From NCBI GenBank assembly GCA_019314105.1, contig JAFCZY010000048.1, positions 1-16,362 of the forward strand: a stretch of DNA of 16,362 bases, in the 5' to 3' direction. Position numbers and translations under genes: made by a program. The notes under the pieces are model-generated. The model was given only the letters and a program-made list of their open reading frames with translations, was not told where the DNA came from and made no database searches. Shown piece by piece: positions 7,715-15,151 of the stretch. Source of the stretch: Deltaproteobacteria bacterium. GTDB lineage: Bacteria > Desulfobacterota > Desulfobacteria > Desulfobacterales > Desulfobacteraceae. Each line of letters opens with the position of its first letter. Within the stretch, counting starts at the first letter, position 1.

Positions 7715-8962
7715 ATGAGTTATGTTGTATTGATAAATATTACCGGCAGAGACCGAAAAGGGCTTGATGCAAAGTTTACAGGAATTCTGGCAGAATATGA
7801 TGTCAATATCCTGGATATCGGCCAGGCCGTAATCCATGAGCATATTTCCCTTGGAATCCTGGCTGAAATTCCTAAAACAAAAGATTTTTCTCCAATTTTC
7901 AAAGATATGTTATTCGAGGGCCACAACATGGGACTTAAGATAGACATCAAACCGATTGAGTCTGAAAATTATGAAAAATGGGTCCATGCACAGGGAAAAG
8001 AAAGAAGAATCATCACCCTTCTTGGCAGAACGCTGACCGCCCAGCAGATTTCTGCGGTAGCATCCATCATAGCAGATAATTATTTAAACATTGACAGCAT
8101 CACACGTCTTACCGGGAGGATTTCTCTCAAGAAACAACGGGATAATCCAAGGGCGTGCGTACAGCTTTCCGTCAGCGGGACCCCTTTAAATCTTCTTGAT
8201 ATGCGAAGAAGATTCATGGAAATTTCCCAAAAAGCCGGGATTGATATCTCTTTTCACGTGGACAATATTTACAGGAAAAACAGGAAACTCGTTATTTTTG
8301 ATATGGATTCAACATTGATTCAGGCGGAAGTCATTGTTGAACTGGCAAAACTGGCTGATGTCGGGGAGCAGGTGAACAAAATCACTGAATCTGCCATGCG
8401 GGGAGAAATCGATTTTAAAGAAAGTTTCAGAAAAAGAGTGGCCCTTTTAAAAGGAATAAAACAAGATCAGTTGATAAAAATCTCAAAAGACCTGCCATTG
8501 ACCGATGGTGCGGATCTGGTTACCAAAACCCTGAAGGGTCTTGGATATAAACTGGGTATCCTGTCCGGGGGATTTACCTTTGTGGGAAAATATTTAAAGG
8601 AACAACTTGGGTTTGATTATATGTATGCCAATGAACTGGACATTGAAAATGGCGTGGTGACCGGAAAGGTTGTCGGTGATATTGTGGATGGTGAAAAAAA
8701 AGCAATATTACTCAGACAGATTGCTCAAAAGGAAAATCTTGCCCTTGAACAGACCATTGCTGTCGGCGACGGTGCCAATGATCTTCCCATGATCAGTATT
8801 GCAGGCCTGGGCGTTGCCTTTAACGCCAAACCGGTTGTCCGGCAAAATGCATCCAATGCTATTTCAAGTGTTGGTCTTGATGGACTTTTATACCTGATCG
8901 GACTTCATGAAAGAGAAATCAAACAGGAAGTCAGGCAGACAACAGAGTATTCCTTTGGATAG
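7715..8962 (+). CDS. serB: Phosphoserine phosphatase SerB with two N-terminal ACT domains
   Basis: A 415-residue protein. Residues about 1-85 and 92-170 are two ACT-like domains (the first with INITGRDRKGLDAKFTGIL), likely binding amino acids for regulation. The HAD phosphatase domain carries DMDST at residues 196-200, with Asp196 the phosphoryl acceptor, Ser284 in SGG (motif II), Lys328 as the probable motif III lysine, and GDGAND with Asp352 and Asp356 (motif IV). All catalytic elements are intact. It removes phosphate from L-phosphoserine in the last step of serine synthesis. AAGGA at 7702-7706 lies 8 bases before the ATG, a good ribosome site, unlike the coupled genes upstream. The 47-base gap after the MFS gene has no convincing promoter or terminator. 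Confidence 0.93.
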   Translation: MSYVVLINITGRDRKGLDAKFTGILAEYDVNILDIGQAVIHEHISLGILAEIPKTKDFSPIFKDMLFEGHNMGLKIDIKPIESENYEKWVHAQGKERRIITLLGRTLTAQQISAVASIIADNYLNIDSITRLTGRISLKKQRDNPRACVQLSVSGTPLNLLDMRRRFMEISQKAGIDISFHVDNIYRKNRKLVIFDMDSTLIQAEVIVELAKLADVGEQVNKITESAMRGEIDFKESFRKRVALLKGIKQDQLIKISKDLPLTDGADLVTKTLKGLGYKLGILSGGFTFVGKYLKEQLGFDYMYANELDIENGVVTGKVVGDIVDGEKKAILLRQIAQKENLALEQTIAVGDGANDLPMISIAGLGVAFNAKPVVRQNASNAISSVGLDGLLYLIGLHEREIKQEVRQTTEYSFG

Positions 8963-8963
8963 C

Positions 8964-8999
8964 CTGAAGGCCACACGTAAGCTGAAGGTCACAGGTAAA
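8964..8999 (+). repeat. Two 18-bp tandem units just before the glcF-like ATG
   Basis: Bases 8964-8981 and 8982-8999 match at 15 of 18 positions, with mismatches at unit positions 8, 13 and 18. Each unit begins CTGAAGG. The pair sits between the serB stop and ATG 9000, and encodes two similar hexapeptides (LKATRK, LKVTGK) if translation starts upstream. Confidence 0.75.
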
Positions 9000-10310
9000 A
9001 TGCAACAGCTTGCCCGTGATGTAAGACAGCTTGCCGATCAACTTGCGGTGTGTACCCGTTGCGGGATGTGCCAGGCCAATTGTCCTTTGTTTGCCCAGAC
9101 TCGGAAAGAAGCAGATGTGTCAAGGGGCAAGCTTGTTCTGATCAATGGATTGATCGATCAGATGTTTGATGATGCCAAAGGGGTAAATGAACGGCTGCAA
9201 AGATGTTTGCTTTGCGGATCCTGCGCCCATGGCTGCCCCAGCAATGTGAATACGGTTGAGATATTTTTAAAGGCAAGGGTCATTATTGCGCAATATCTTG
9301 GATTGTCGTTTTCCAAAAAGATATTATTTAAGAAAATTCTATCCAATCCTGAGACATTCAATCATCTTATGGGGATGGTCACGCCATTTCAAAAAATCTT
9401 TTTCAAAAAACAAGACAACCCTCAGGAGACGTCATGTGCCAGGATTGCTTCCCCGCTATTGCGTCATCGAAATATTGTTCCGCTCAAAGAAACCGCTTTT
9501 AATACAACACTTGAGGGCCAGAATTTAAGGATACAGGGAAAGAGCGTAAAAGTGGCTTTTTTTGTCGGCTGTTTGATAGATAAAGCGTTTCCAAACATCG
9601 CCCACAGCGTGGTTGATGTATTAAAATATTTTGATGCCGATGTTTTTATTCCTTTTAATCAGGGATGTTGTGGTATCCCGGCAATATCATCAGGAGATAG
9701 TGAAACCTTTGAACGTCTTGTAAAAATAAACGTAGATCTTTTTTCAAGGGAAAAATTTGATTATCTTGTGACGGCCTGTGCCACCTGTTCATCCACCATT
9801 ATAAATTTATGGCCTGCTTTGTTAAAACATCTGGATAAAGATTTATTACAGCAGATTGAAATGCTGGCCCAAAAAACGGTGGATATCAGTTGGCTGATGG
9901 AAAAACGCTTTGACCTGTCCTCGGCGATTTCAGGTGACGAGAACAACAAAAAAAGTATTACCTATCACGATCCCTGCCATCTTAAAAAATCCCTTGGGAT
10001 ATTTAATGAACCCCGCCAGGTCATCCTTGCTTCCGGTCATGAATTAAAAGAAATGACAGACAGCGACACCTGCTGCGGTATGGGAGGCACCTTTAATCTT
10101 CAGCAGTATGATATTTCATCACAAATCGGCCTGAAAAAAGCCGAGAATATTATCCATACCGGATGCTCGACCGTTGCTACGTCCTGCCCCGCCTGCATGA
10201 TGCAGATTTCTGATATGCTGGCCAAGCGTCAACAGCCGATTTCAGTGAAACACCCGGTGGAAATTTATGCTGAAGCACTTTTTGCTAATAATAAGAGGTT
10301 GGATCTTTAA
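9000..10310 (+). CDS. GlcF/LutA-like iron-sulfur protein: two 4Fe-4S motifs plus two CCG domains
   Basis: A 436-residue protein when started at ATG 9000. Two ferredoxin-type motifs lie at Cys18/21/24/28 and Cys69/72/75/79. Two complete cysteine-rich CCG domains follow: Cys191, Cys223-Cys224, Cys260/263; and Cys326, Cys358-Cys359, Cys396/399. This matches the iron-sulfur subunit of glycolate or lactate oxidase (GlcF, LutA) and heterodisulfide reductase subunit D-like proteins, which carry electrons between a flavin dehydrogenase and the quinone or another carrier. No FAD-binding GlcD-type subunit is adjacent. An upstream in-frame ATG at 8907 would overlap serB by 56 bases and add 31 basic residues; ATG 9000 was preferred because GlcF-type proteins usually have a short N-terminus before the first cysteine, but both ribosome sites are weak. 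The 3' end overlaps queC by 26 bases. Confidence 0.82.
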   Translation: MQQLARDVRQLADQLAVCTRCGMCQANCPLFAQTRKEADVSRGKLVLINGLIDQMFDDAKGVNERLQRCLLCGSCAHGCPSNVNTVEIFLKARVIIAQYLGLSFSKKILFKKILSNPETFNHLMGMVTPFQKIFFKKQDNPQETSCARIASPLLRHRNIVPLKETAFNTTLEGQNLRIQGKSVKVAFFVGCLIDKAFPNIAHSVVDVLKYFDADVFIPFNQGCCGIPAISSGDSETFERLVKINVDLFSREKFDYLVTACATCSSTIINLWPALLKHLDKDLLQQIEMLAQKTVDISWLMEKRFDLSSAISGDENNKKSITYHDPCHLKKSLGIFNEPRQVILASGHELKEMTDSDTCCGMGGTFNLQQYDISSQIGLKKAENIIHTGCSTVATSCPACMMQISDMLAKRQQPISVKHPVEIYAEALFANNKRLDL

Positions 10311-10974
10311 TTCCCGCTTCTTTGAATCCTTTTATCCTGTGAAGACAAGAATCACACCTGCCACAGGATTTACCGTTCCTGTTCGGATCATAGCAGGAAA
10401 TAGTCAACGCGTAATCCACCCCTAATTTATCCCCGGTTTTAATGATGTCTGCTTTGGAAAGATAGATTAAGGGCGTTTCAATTTTTAATATGGTTTCTTT
10501 TGTTATCCCGATTTTGGTGGCGAGATTGGCCATTTTTTCAAACGCCTCAATAAAGGCGGGCCTGCAGTCGGGATAACCTGAATAATCCACGGCAGTAACG
10601 CCAATATAAATAGACGTGGCCTTTAAAACTTCTGCCCAGGCCATGGCATAGGACAAGAAAATAGTGTTTCTGGCCGGAACATAGGTGATGGGGATTTCAT
10701 CTTCCTTGATGCCATCAGTTGTGTCATGTTTGGGAACATTGATATCATCGGTCAGGGCAGAACCGCCAAATTGTCTTAAATCAATATCAATGATTTTATG
10801 GACCTTTGCCCCAAGTGATTTAGCTACTTTTTTGGCAGATTCAAGTTCTATAAAATGTCTTTGTCCATATCTGAAACTTAAGGCGTAAATGTCTTTGCCT
10901 TTTGATTTTGCAATGGCCATTGCAGTGGTGGAATCAATTCCGCCACTGGAAAGTACGATGGCTTTGTCTGTCAT
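10285..10974 (-). CDS. queC: 7-cyano-7-deazaguanine synthase QueC
   Basis: A 229-residue PP-loop ATPase. The ATP-binding SGGIDST is at residues 10-16, and the zinc site is Cys194, Cys204, Cys207 and Cys210 (CX9CX2CX2C). It converts 7-carboxy-7-deazaguanine plus ammonia to preQ0 with ATP, in the queuosine pathway. It starts 8 bases after the queE stop and is the last gene of queD-queE-queC. Its TAG stop is inside the 3' end of the opposing glcF-like gene, and no intrinsic terminator is visible downstream. Confidence 0.95.
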   Translation of the reverse strand: MTDKAIVLSSGGIDSTTAMAIAKSKGKDIYALSFRYGQRHFIELESAKKVAKSLGAKVHKIIDIDLRQFGGSALTDDINVPKHDTTDGIKEDEIPITYVPARNTIFLSYAMAWAEVLKATSIYIGVTAVDYSGYPDCRPAFIEAFEKMANLATKIGITKETILKIETPLIYLSKADIIKTGDKLGVDYALTISCYDPNRNGKSCGRCDSCLHRIKGFKEAGIKDPTSYY

Positions 10975-10982
10975 ATTTTTAT

Positions 10983-11627
10983 TTAAACCCCTCGTTTATC
11001 CGGATCCCAAACGATCTTGTGCTGCTGCAACGACAGTCTGGCGGGTAGGTTATCTTCAATCATCCAGGCAGCAACGGCTTTGAGTGGTATTTGTCCGAAA
11101 ACAGGTGAAAGATGGATTTTTTTCTGTGAGATTTTAAGCAATTTATTTCCAATAACAAATTTAGCAAATTCATAATCTTTTCGAGACCCGATGACAAATT
11201 TGATCTCATCATATTCAGTTAAAAAATCTATGTTTTCTGATAAAAAACTGTCAGATTCATTGCTGGAAGGACATTTGATATCAATAATTTTTATACAATT
11301 TAAAGGTATGTCTTTAATGTTTTTACTGCCGTTTGTTTCAAGGAGGACTTGATAATTTTTTTCTAAAAGCATGGATATCAGGGCGGGTGTATCGTTCTGA
11401 AACAGCGGTTCACCACCGGTGACTTCAACCAGGTTGCAATGATAGGGAGCAATTTTTTTTAAGATCTGATCAAAGGTCATGGAGTGACATTCTTCATTTG
11501 CATAGCGTGTATCACACCACGAACAACTAAGATTGCATCCCGACAGTCTTATAAAAATGCAAGGCATCCCGGCAAAGGTGGATTCCCCCTGAAGGCTATA
11601 GAAAATTTCACAAATATCAAGCTGCAA
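10983..11627 (-). CDS. queE: 7-carboxy-7-deazaguanine synthase QueE (radical SAM), TTG start
   Basis: A 214-residue radical SAM protein with Cys31, Cys35 and Cys38 in [10 protein letters not shown], the CX3CX2C spacing. [10 protein letters not shown] at residues 7-16 and VTGGEPL further on are QueE hallmarks. It makes 7-carboxy-7-deazaguanine from 6-carboxytetrahydropterin. The start codon is TTG at 11627-11625, directly after the queD TGA, supported by a near-perfect Shine-Dalgarno and by conserved residues beginning at once. The next in-frame Met (residue 21) would delete conserved sequence. Confidence 0.94.
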   Translation of the reverse strand: MQLDICEIFYSLQGESTFAGMPCIFIRLSGCNLSCSWCDTRYANEECHSMTFDQILKKIAPYHCNLVEVTGGEPLFQNDTPALISMLLEKNYQVLLETNGSKNIKDIPLNCIKIIDIKCPSSNESDSFLSENIDFLTEYDEIKFVIGSRKDYEFAKFVIGNKLLKISQKKIHLSPVFGQIPLKAVAAWMIEDNLPARLSLQQHKIVWDPDKRGV

Positions 11628-12008
11628 TCACACCTCCTGGTAAGAAGACCCGCATCCGGGGCTTTCAAATACCATTACTTTGCTGACGGTTATATGTTCG
11701 GTGTTCAGACGTCGGGAAAGCTCAGTATACAAAAATCTGGAAATGTTTTCAGATGTCGGATTGATGCTGCCAAACTCTGCAACTTCATTGAGAGTGGTAT
11801 GATCAAATTTGCTTAACACCTCTTTTATAACACCTTTGGCATCCCTGAAATCAACACCGATACCCAGCTTGTTAAGTTTTGTACACTGAATATATACCTC
11901 TATGATCCAATTATGACCATGCATATTGGAGCAGTTCCCATCATATCCTCTCAATGCGTGGGCTGCAGCGAAATGGTCCTTTACATAAATTTCATAAATA
12001 CCAAGCAT
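11628..12008 (-). CDS. queD: 6-carboxy-5,6,7,8-tetrahydropterin synthase QueD (6-PTPS family)
   Basis: A 126-residue T-fold protein. Zinc ligands are His17 in FAAAHAL and His30 and His32 in MHGHNW; the catalytic Cys26 is in the CX3HGH arrangement of QueD rather than that of mammalian PTPS. GVDFRD and the FDHTTLN segment are also family features, and Glu114 in VFESPGC fits the conserved C-terminal Glu. It converts dihydroneopterin triphosphate to 6-carboxytetrahydropterin, the first committed step to preQ0. A Shine-Dalgarno (AAGGAG, 12014-12019) precedes the ATG by 5 bases. It is first in the queD-queE-queC unit. Confidence 0.94.
   Translation of the reverse strand: MLGIYEIYVKDHFAAAHALRGYDGNCSNMHGHNWIIEVYIQCTKLNKLGIGVDFRDAKGVIKEVLSKFDHTTLNEVAEFGSINPTSENISRFLYTELSRRLNTEHITVSKVMVFESPGCGSSYQEV
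11631..11638 (-). promoter_or_regulatory. Strong Shine-Dalgarno for the queE TTG start
   Basis: The minus strand reads AGGAGGTG here, inside the last codons of queD, with AGGAGG spaced 5 bases from the TTG. This decides the non-ATG start of queE. Confidence 0.85.
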
Positions 12009-12049
12009 AACATCTCCTTAAAATAAATCGTCTGATTGATTTTATAACT

Positions 12050-12076
12050 ATTATCATAAACTTTGCTCTGAATCAA
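12050..12076 (-). promoter_or_regulatory. Possible promoter for queDEC
   Basis: On the minus strand TTGATT (12071-12076) is followed after 15 bases by GATAAT (12050-12055), about 41 bases before the queD ATG. The spacer is shorter than ideal and the -35 box overlaps the T-tract of the tRNA terminator. The leader to queD shows no preQ1 aptamer that I could recognise. Confidence 0.35.
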
Positions 12077-12105
12077 AAAAAGAAACCCCCTTTTAAAAAA
12101 GGGGG
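12075..12105 (-). terminator. Intrinsic terminator after tRNA-Met
   Basis: The minus strand forms a perfect stem of CCCCCTTTT (12105-12097) with AAAAGGGGG (12094-12086); the innermost pairs probably open to give a loop. It is followed by TTTCTTTTTTT (12085-12075). It sits 13 bases past the tRNA CCA end and insulates queD from the upstream unit. Confidence 0.88.
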
Positions 12106-12118
12106 CATTGTAATATCT

Positions 12119-12195
12119 TGGTAGCGACGCAGGGAATCGAACCCCGGACACTGCGGATATGAGCCGCATGCTCTAACCATCTGAGCTACGTCGCC
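12119..12195 (-). tRNA. tRNA-Met (anticodon CAT), probably elongator
   Basis: A 77-base cloverleaf. The acceptor stem is GGCGACG with CGTCGCT, containing a G1-U72 wobble, followed by discriminator A and encoded CCA. The D-arm is GCTC/GAGC, the anticodon stem TGCGG/CCGCA closes the loop CTCATAT with anticodon CAT, and the T-arm holds GGTTCGATTCC. The paired first base rules against initiator tRNA. A tRNA-Ile2 with lysidine-modified CAT is the main alternative; the acceptor pairs at positions 4-5 (G-C, A-U) do not resemble the E. coli TilS determinants, so Met is preferred. Confidence 0.9.
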
Positions 12196-12208
12196 AAAAC
12201 CCGAAATG

Positions 12209-12236
12209 AATATCACAGAACTGCTTTAATTGTCAA
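12209..12236 (-). promoter_or_regulatory. Likely tRNA-Met promoter
   Basis: The minus strand has a perfect TTGACA -35 box (12231-12236), a 16-base spacer, and GATATT (12209-12214) as -10. A GC-containing CGGG follows shortly before the mature 5' end, as at many stable-RNA promoters. The -35 box starts 3 bases after the stop codon of the upstream DUF3426 gene. Confidence 0.6.
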
Positions 12237-12239
12237 TAT

Positions 12240-13586
12240 TTAATTGTTTTTTTCAAATTTGATGACTTTAACGGTAAAATTCTGTAATTTTTCAGGGAGA
12301 TCCGAAAATACAACCATAAAAGGAACACTGGCGCCGGGTTTTATATTGACGTTTGAATGATGGTTTCCCTTTTTTAGGGCAAGCAATTTATTAATGTCTG
12401 AAATATTTCCTGTTTTGAGCATTTCTTCTGTTATAATATTTCCACAAAAGATATTTTTTATTTTTGCTTCCACCTTGCCTTTAGTGATCAACGTTCCTCG
12501 AATTTCAATATGGCTATAAACAATATTTGAAAGGTTTTCCACCCTTCCTGTAATGACAAACAAGGGACCGGCAGTTGAATTGGTGACAAATCTCCCATTC
12601 ACACTTTTTTGATTGGGGACAGGCTTGACATCTAATTTTTCGGGAACCGATTTTTTAAAATATTGTTCAATAAAAGGAATTTTAATGTCAGATAGATACG
12701 GTATTTTATATCCGGTCATGCCACTGGCAATATAGGCGCCTATAACCAAAAAGAAGATCAGCAGCAGCACGAGAACAGGTGTCCCGACAAGGGACTTCTT
12801 TTTCCTTTTTCTGGGTTTTGGTGCTGTGTCCATAAGGGTTTCCAGTTCTTCGGCCAGTACTTTTTCTTCTATAATTTCTTTTTCAAAAGACGTCTTTTCC
12901 GGTTCGGTTTCCGGTTCCAAAATTTCATCATATTCTGAAAAATCATCTTCCGGCTCGGTTTCTATTTCAAGTAGATCTTCGTCCCTTTCATCATCAGGAA
13001 TGTCGGGCTCTCCATTTTCAGAACCCGCCTCAATATCGAACTCTAATTCAAATTCATCGTCATCGTCCTTATCGGCTAAAGACTCCTCCTCGAGAGTTTG
13101 ATAATCCGGGGCCTGAAAAGCGGTTTCATCTTCCATTTTCAAAATGGATTCACTCTCTGTACTATCTAAAGAAGCAGGTTCATCTTCAATGGAGTCAGAT
13201 TTAATGTCATCAAACTCTTCTTCTTCGAAATCTTCAAATTCAATGCTGTCAAACTCTTCTTCTTCGGAATCTTCTTCTTCGGAGTCTTCAAATTCAATGC
13301 CGTCATCACCCTCAAACTCCCAATGGCTTTCTTCCAATTCAATCTCTTGGGATTCGTCATCCTCATCAATTTCCAAGTCAATTTCATCAAAGGAAAAATC
13401 ATCATCCGGAAAGGATTCAAAATTGAGGTCTGATGATTCTTCAGACTCCTTCTCCGGTTCCTGAGGCAATGGAAATGCGGTGAAAATATGTTTACAAATA
13501 GAGCAACGGACTTTTGAGCCCTTTTCTTTGACAAGAGAATCATCAAGGTTGAAACTTGTTGAACACTCATTACAGGTAATAATCAT
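12240..13586 (-). CDS. MJ0042 zinc-ribbon / DUF3426 membrane protein with long acidic linker
   Basis: A 448-residue protein of unknown function. An N-terminal zinc ribbon of the MJ0042 type uses Cys5, Cys8, Cys28 and Cys31. Residues about 44-250 form a low-complexity linker very rich in Glu and Asp and probably disordered. A basic patch (PRKRKKK) then precedes a single transmembrane helix at about 268-290, and the C-terminal 150 residues match the DUF3426 pattern (FVITGRVENLSN; VPFMVVFSDLPE). The basic patch suggests the N-terminus faces the cytoplasm and DUF3426 the periplasm. Such proteins are common in proteobacteria, often as anchored zinc-finger or putative regulatory proteins without assigned roles. 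A Shine-Dalgarno (AAGGAGAA) precedes the ATG, in the 16-base gap after hpt. The linker DNA contains tandem repeats. Confidence 0.83.
   Translation of the reverse strand: MIITCNECSTSFNLDDSLVKEKGSKVRCSICKHIFTAFPLPQEPEKESEESSDLNFESFPDDDFSFDEIDLEIDEDDESQEIELEESHWEFEGDDGIEFEDSEEEDSEEEEFDSIEFEDFEEEEFDDIKSDSIEDEPASLDSTESESILKMEDETAFQAPDYQTLEEESLADKDDDDEFELEFDIEAGSENGEPDIPDDERDEDLLEIETEPEDDFSEYDEILEPETEPEKTSFEKEIIEEKVLAEELETLMDTAPKPRKRKKKSLVGTPVLVLLLIFFLVIGAYIASGMTGYKIPYLSDIKIPFIEQYFKKSVPEKLDVKPVPNQKSVNGRFVTNSTAGPLFVITGRVENLSNIVYSHIEIRGTLITKGKVEAKIKNIFCGNIITEEMLKTGNISDINKLLALKKGNHHSNVNIKPGASVPFMVVFSDLPEKLQNFTVKVIKFEKNN
13210..13302 (-). repeat. Imperfect direct repeats in the acidic linker
   Basis: A 39-base unit (13210-13248) is followed by a related 54-base unit (13249-13302) that differs mainly by a 15-base addition. 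Within the second, 13256-13270 and 13271-13285 match at 14 of 15 bases. The units encode Glu/Asp-rich peptides, so expansion changes linker length in frame. Confidence 0.75.
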
Positions 13587-13602
13587 TGGATTCTCCTTAT
13601 TC

Positions 13603-14118
13603 CTAGAGTTTCAGGTCATAAATGGCCGGAAGATTTCTATATTTTTCATTATAATCTAATCCATAACCAACAATAAACCCTTTATCAAGTGAAAAACATG
13701 AATAATCAACATCCATTTTTACCTCACGCCGCTCATGTTTGTCAATTAAAGTGCAAATTTTAATGGATTTGGGATTTAATAATTGTATAAACTCAATTAT
13801 TTTTAAAAGTGTATTCCCTGTATCTACAATGTCTTCCACCAGCAAAATGTCTCTGCTTTCAAACTCCAGATCCGGCTGTTTGGTAAAAACGATTTGTCCG
13901 GTTGAGGATGTTCCCTCATATGAAGAAGCCCCAATAAAATCAATATCATGATCAATGGAAATCTGCCGGGTAAGGTCTGCCATAAAAATAAATGATCCTT
14001 TCAATACACCCACTAAAACCAGATCTTTCTCTTTATAATCACTGGAAATTTTTTGTCCCGTTTTTTGAATTTGTTTGGTTATCTCAAGGTCTGATATCAA
14101 AGGAATAAATTCAGGCAT
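13603..14118 (-). CDS. hpt: Hypoxanthine phosphoribosyltransferase
   Basis: A 171-residue type I phosphoribosyltransferase, the usual length for bacterial Hpt. The PRPP-binding motif LLVEDIVDTGNTL carries Glu95-Asp96 and catalytic Asp99. GVLKGSFIF at 37-45 and ASSYEG at 64-69 (flexible-loop region) are diagnostic, as is VGYGLDYNEKYRNLP near the C-terminus. It salvages hypoxanthine, and often guanine, to IMP or GMP in the cytosol. It starts 8 bases after the cbpA/dnaJ-type gene and ends 16 bases before the DUF3426 gene, so it is internal to this operon. Confidence 0.95.
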   Translation of the reverse strand: MPEFIPLISDLEITKQIQKTGQKISSDYKEKDLVLVGVLKGSFIFMADLTRQISIDHDIDFIGASSYEGTSSTGQIVFTKQPDLEFESRDILLVEDIVDTGNTLLKIIEFIQLLNPKSIKICTLIDKHERREVKMDVDYSCFSLDKGFIVGYGLDYNEKYRNLPAIYDLKL

Positions 14119-14126
14119 AATATAAT

Positions 14127-15074
14127 TTATAACCCCGTTTTTTTTAATTGCTGAATCAATTTTTTTTGTTCTTTGGTCAGCTTTTTGGGTAGGGTTATAT
14201 TAATCACAACAAAAAGGTCTCCGCAACCATTCCCTTTCATTTGGGGAATCCCGTGTTTGGGAATTCGCATTTTTGACTTGTGATTTGTTCCGGCTGGAAG
14301 CTTAAAGTTGATGGCAGTATCGTCCGGTGTCTGTACTTCTATCGTATCCCCGAGTAATGCCTGGGTGAGGGTAATCTTTTTTAAAAACAATACATCATTT
14401 CCTTCAATGGTATACCCATTTGAAGAGATGGGGTTGGATTTAATATAGAGATTGCCCGCAGGCCCACCGTGGGGGCTCATTTCCCCTTTCCCGGCAAGTC
14501 TGATTTTTTTCCCCCGGGTCAATCCTTTGGGGATTTTTACTTCAATCGCCCTGGCAGTGCCGCCCTGGTTGATGGTAATCGTCTTTTTAGTCCCGTTGAT
14601 AATTTCATGGAGGGTTAAAGGGATTTCATATTCAATATCTTTCCCTTTCATTTGAGGCTGTTGCTGTTGCCCAAACCCCCCGCCTCCCATATTCTGAAAA
14701 AACGGGTTTCCGCCCATGCCGGGTCCGCCTCGTTGTCCGCCTCTGCCAAAGCCCGAAGAGAATCCGCCACCCCGTGAGCCGCTAAACCCGAAGTCCTTTA
14801 AAATATCACCCAGATCAAAGTTTCTGAAAATATCTTCCTGTGAAAATCGTTGCTGGAAATCGGCTGATCCATAGGTATCATACTGATTTCTTTTTTCAGA
14901 ATCACTCAAAACAGCATAGGCTTCACTGATTTTTTTAAACTTATCTTCCATTGCCTTATCACCCTTTGTTTTGTCGGGATGATATTTTAAGGCAAGTTTT
15001 CGATATGCTTTCTTAATCTGGGAAGCATCGGCTTTTTTATCAACGCCTAAAATTTTGTAATAATCGTCGGTCAT
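14127..15074 (-). CDS. J-domain co-chaperone, type II DnaJ / CbpA-like
   Basis: A 315-residue protein. The J domain (residues about 3-70) contains HPD at 32-34, required to stimulate DnaK. A Gly/Phe- and Gln-rich region at about 90-145 is followed by the two beta-sandwich substrate-binding domains. The CXXCXGXG zinc-finger repeats of canonical DnaJ are absent, so this is the CbpA class, not DnaJ itself. It hands unfolded clients to DnaK. A GAGGG ribosome site lies about 8 bases before the ATG. The 77 bases upstream contain a possible promoter and a palindrome. Confidence 0.9.
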   Translation of the reverse strand: MTDDYYKILGVDKKADASQIKKAYRKLALKYHPDKTKGDKAMEDKFKKISEAYAVLSDSEKRNQYDTYGSADFQQRFSQEDIFRNFDLGDILKDFGFSGSRGGGFSSGFGRGGQRGGPGMGGNPFFQNMGGGGFGQQQQPQMKGKDIEYEIPLTLHEIINGTKKTITINQGGTARAIEVKIPKGLTRGKKIRLAGKGEMSPHGGPAGNLYIKSNPISSNGYTIEGNDVLFLKKITLTQALLGDTIEVQTPDDTAINFKLPAGTNHKSKMRIPKHGIPQMKGNGCGDLFVVINITLPKKLTKEQKKLIQQLKKTGL

Positions 15075-15120
15075 ACTTCAGCCCTCGTATAATTTAATTC
15101 AATTATTTTAATCATTTATG

Positions 15121-15150
15121 TTTATACATAGTAAGTTTGAATTTATTCAA
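15121..15150 (-). promoter_or_regulatory. Possible cbpA-hpt promoter with overlapping palindrome
   Basis: On the minus strand TTGAAT (15145-15150) and TATAAA (15121-15126) are separated by 18 bases. The first box is one arm of an inverted repeat, TTGAAT-AA-ATTCAA (15137-15150), positioned where a repressor could cover the -35 region. Composition is AT-rich, so chance occurrence is possible. Confidence 0.35.
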
Positions 15151-15151
15151 G

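Noticed and set aside
10274..10290. Hairpin AGCA/TGCT near the queC stop as a terminator
   Set aside because: The stem is only four pairs and no T-run follows on either strand.
11484..11816. 110-residue plus-strand open frame across queE and queD
   Set aside because: It overlaps two firmly identified genes, has no domain features and no good ribosome site.
12009..12074. preQ1 riboswitch in the queD leader
   Set aside because: The short AT-rich leader shows no hairpin plus A-rich tail with the conserved preQ1 aptamer residues.
12826..13464. Plus-strand serine-rich open frames opposite the DUF3426 gene
   Set aside because: They are antisense reads of Glu/Asp codons (GAA/GAT read as TTC/ATC and, shifted, TCN). 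The minus-strand frame has recognisable domains, a ribosome site and operon spacing.
14127..15074. Calling the J-domain gene dnaJ
   Set aside because: The four zinc-binding CXXCXGXG repeats of canonical DnaJ are missing; the layout is CbpA-like.
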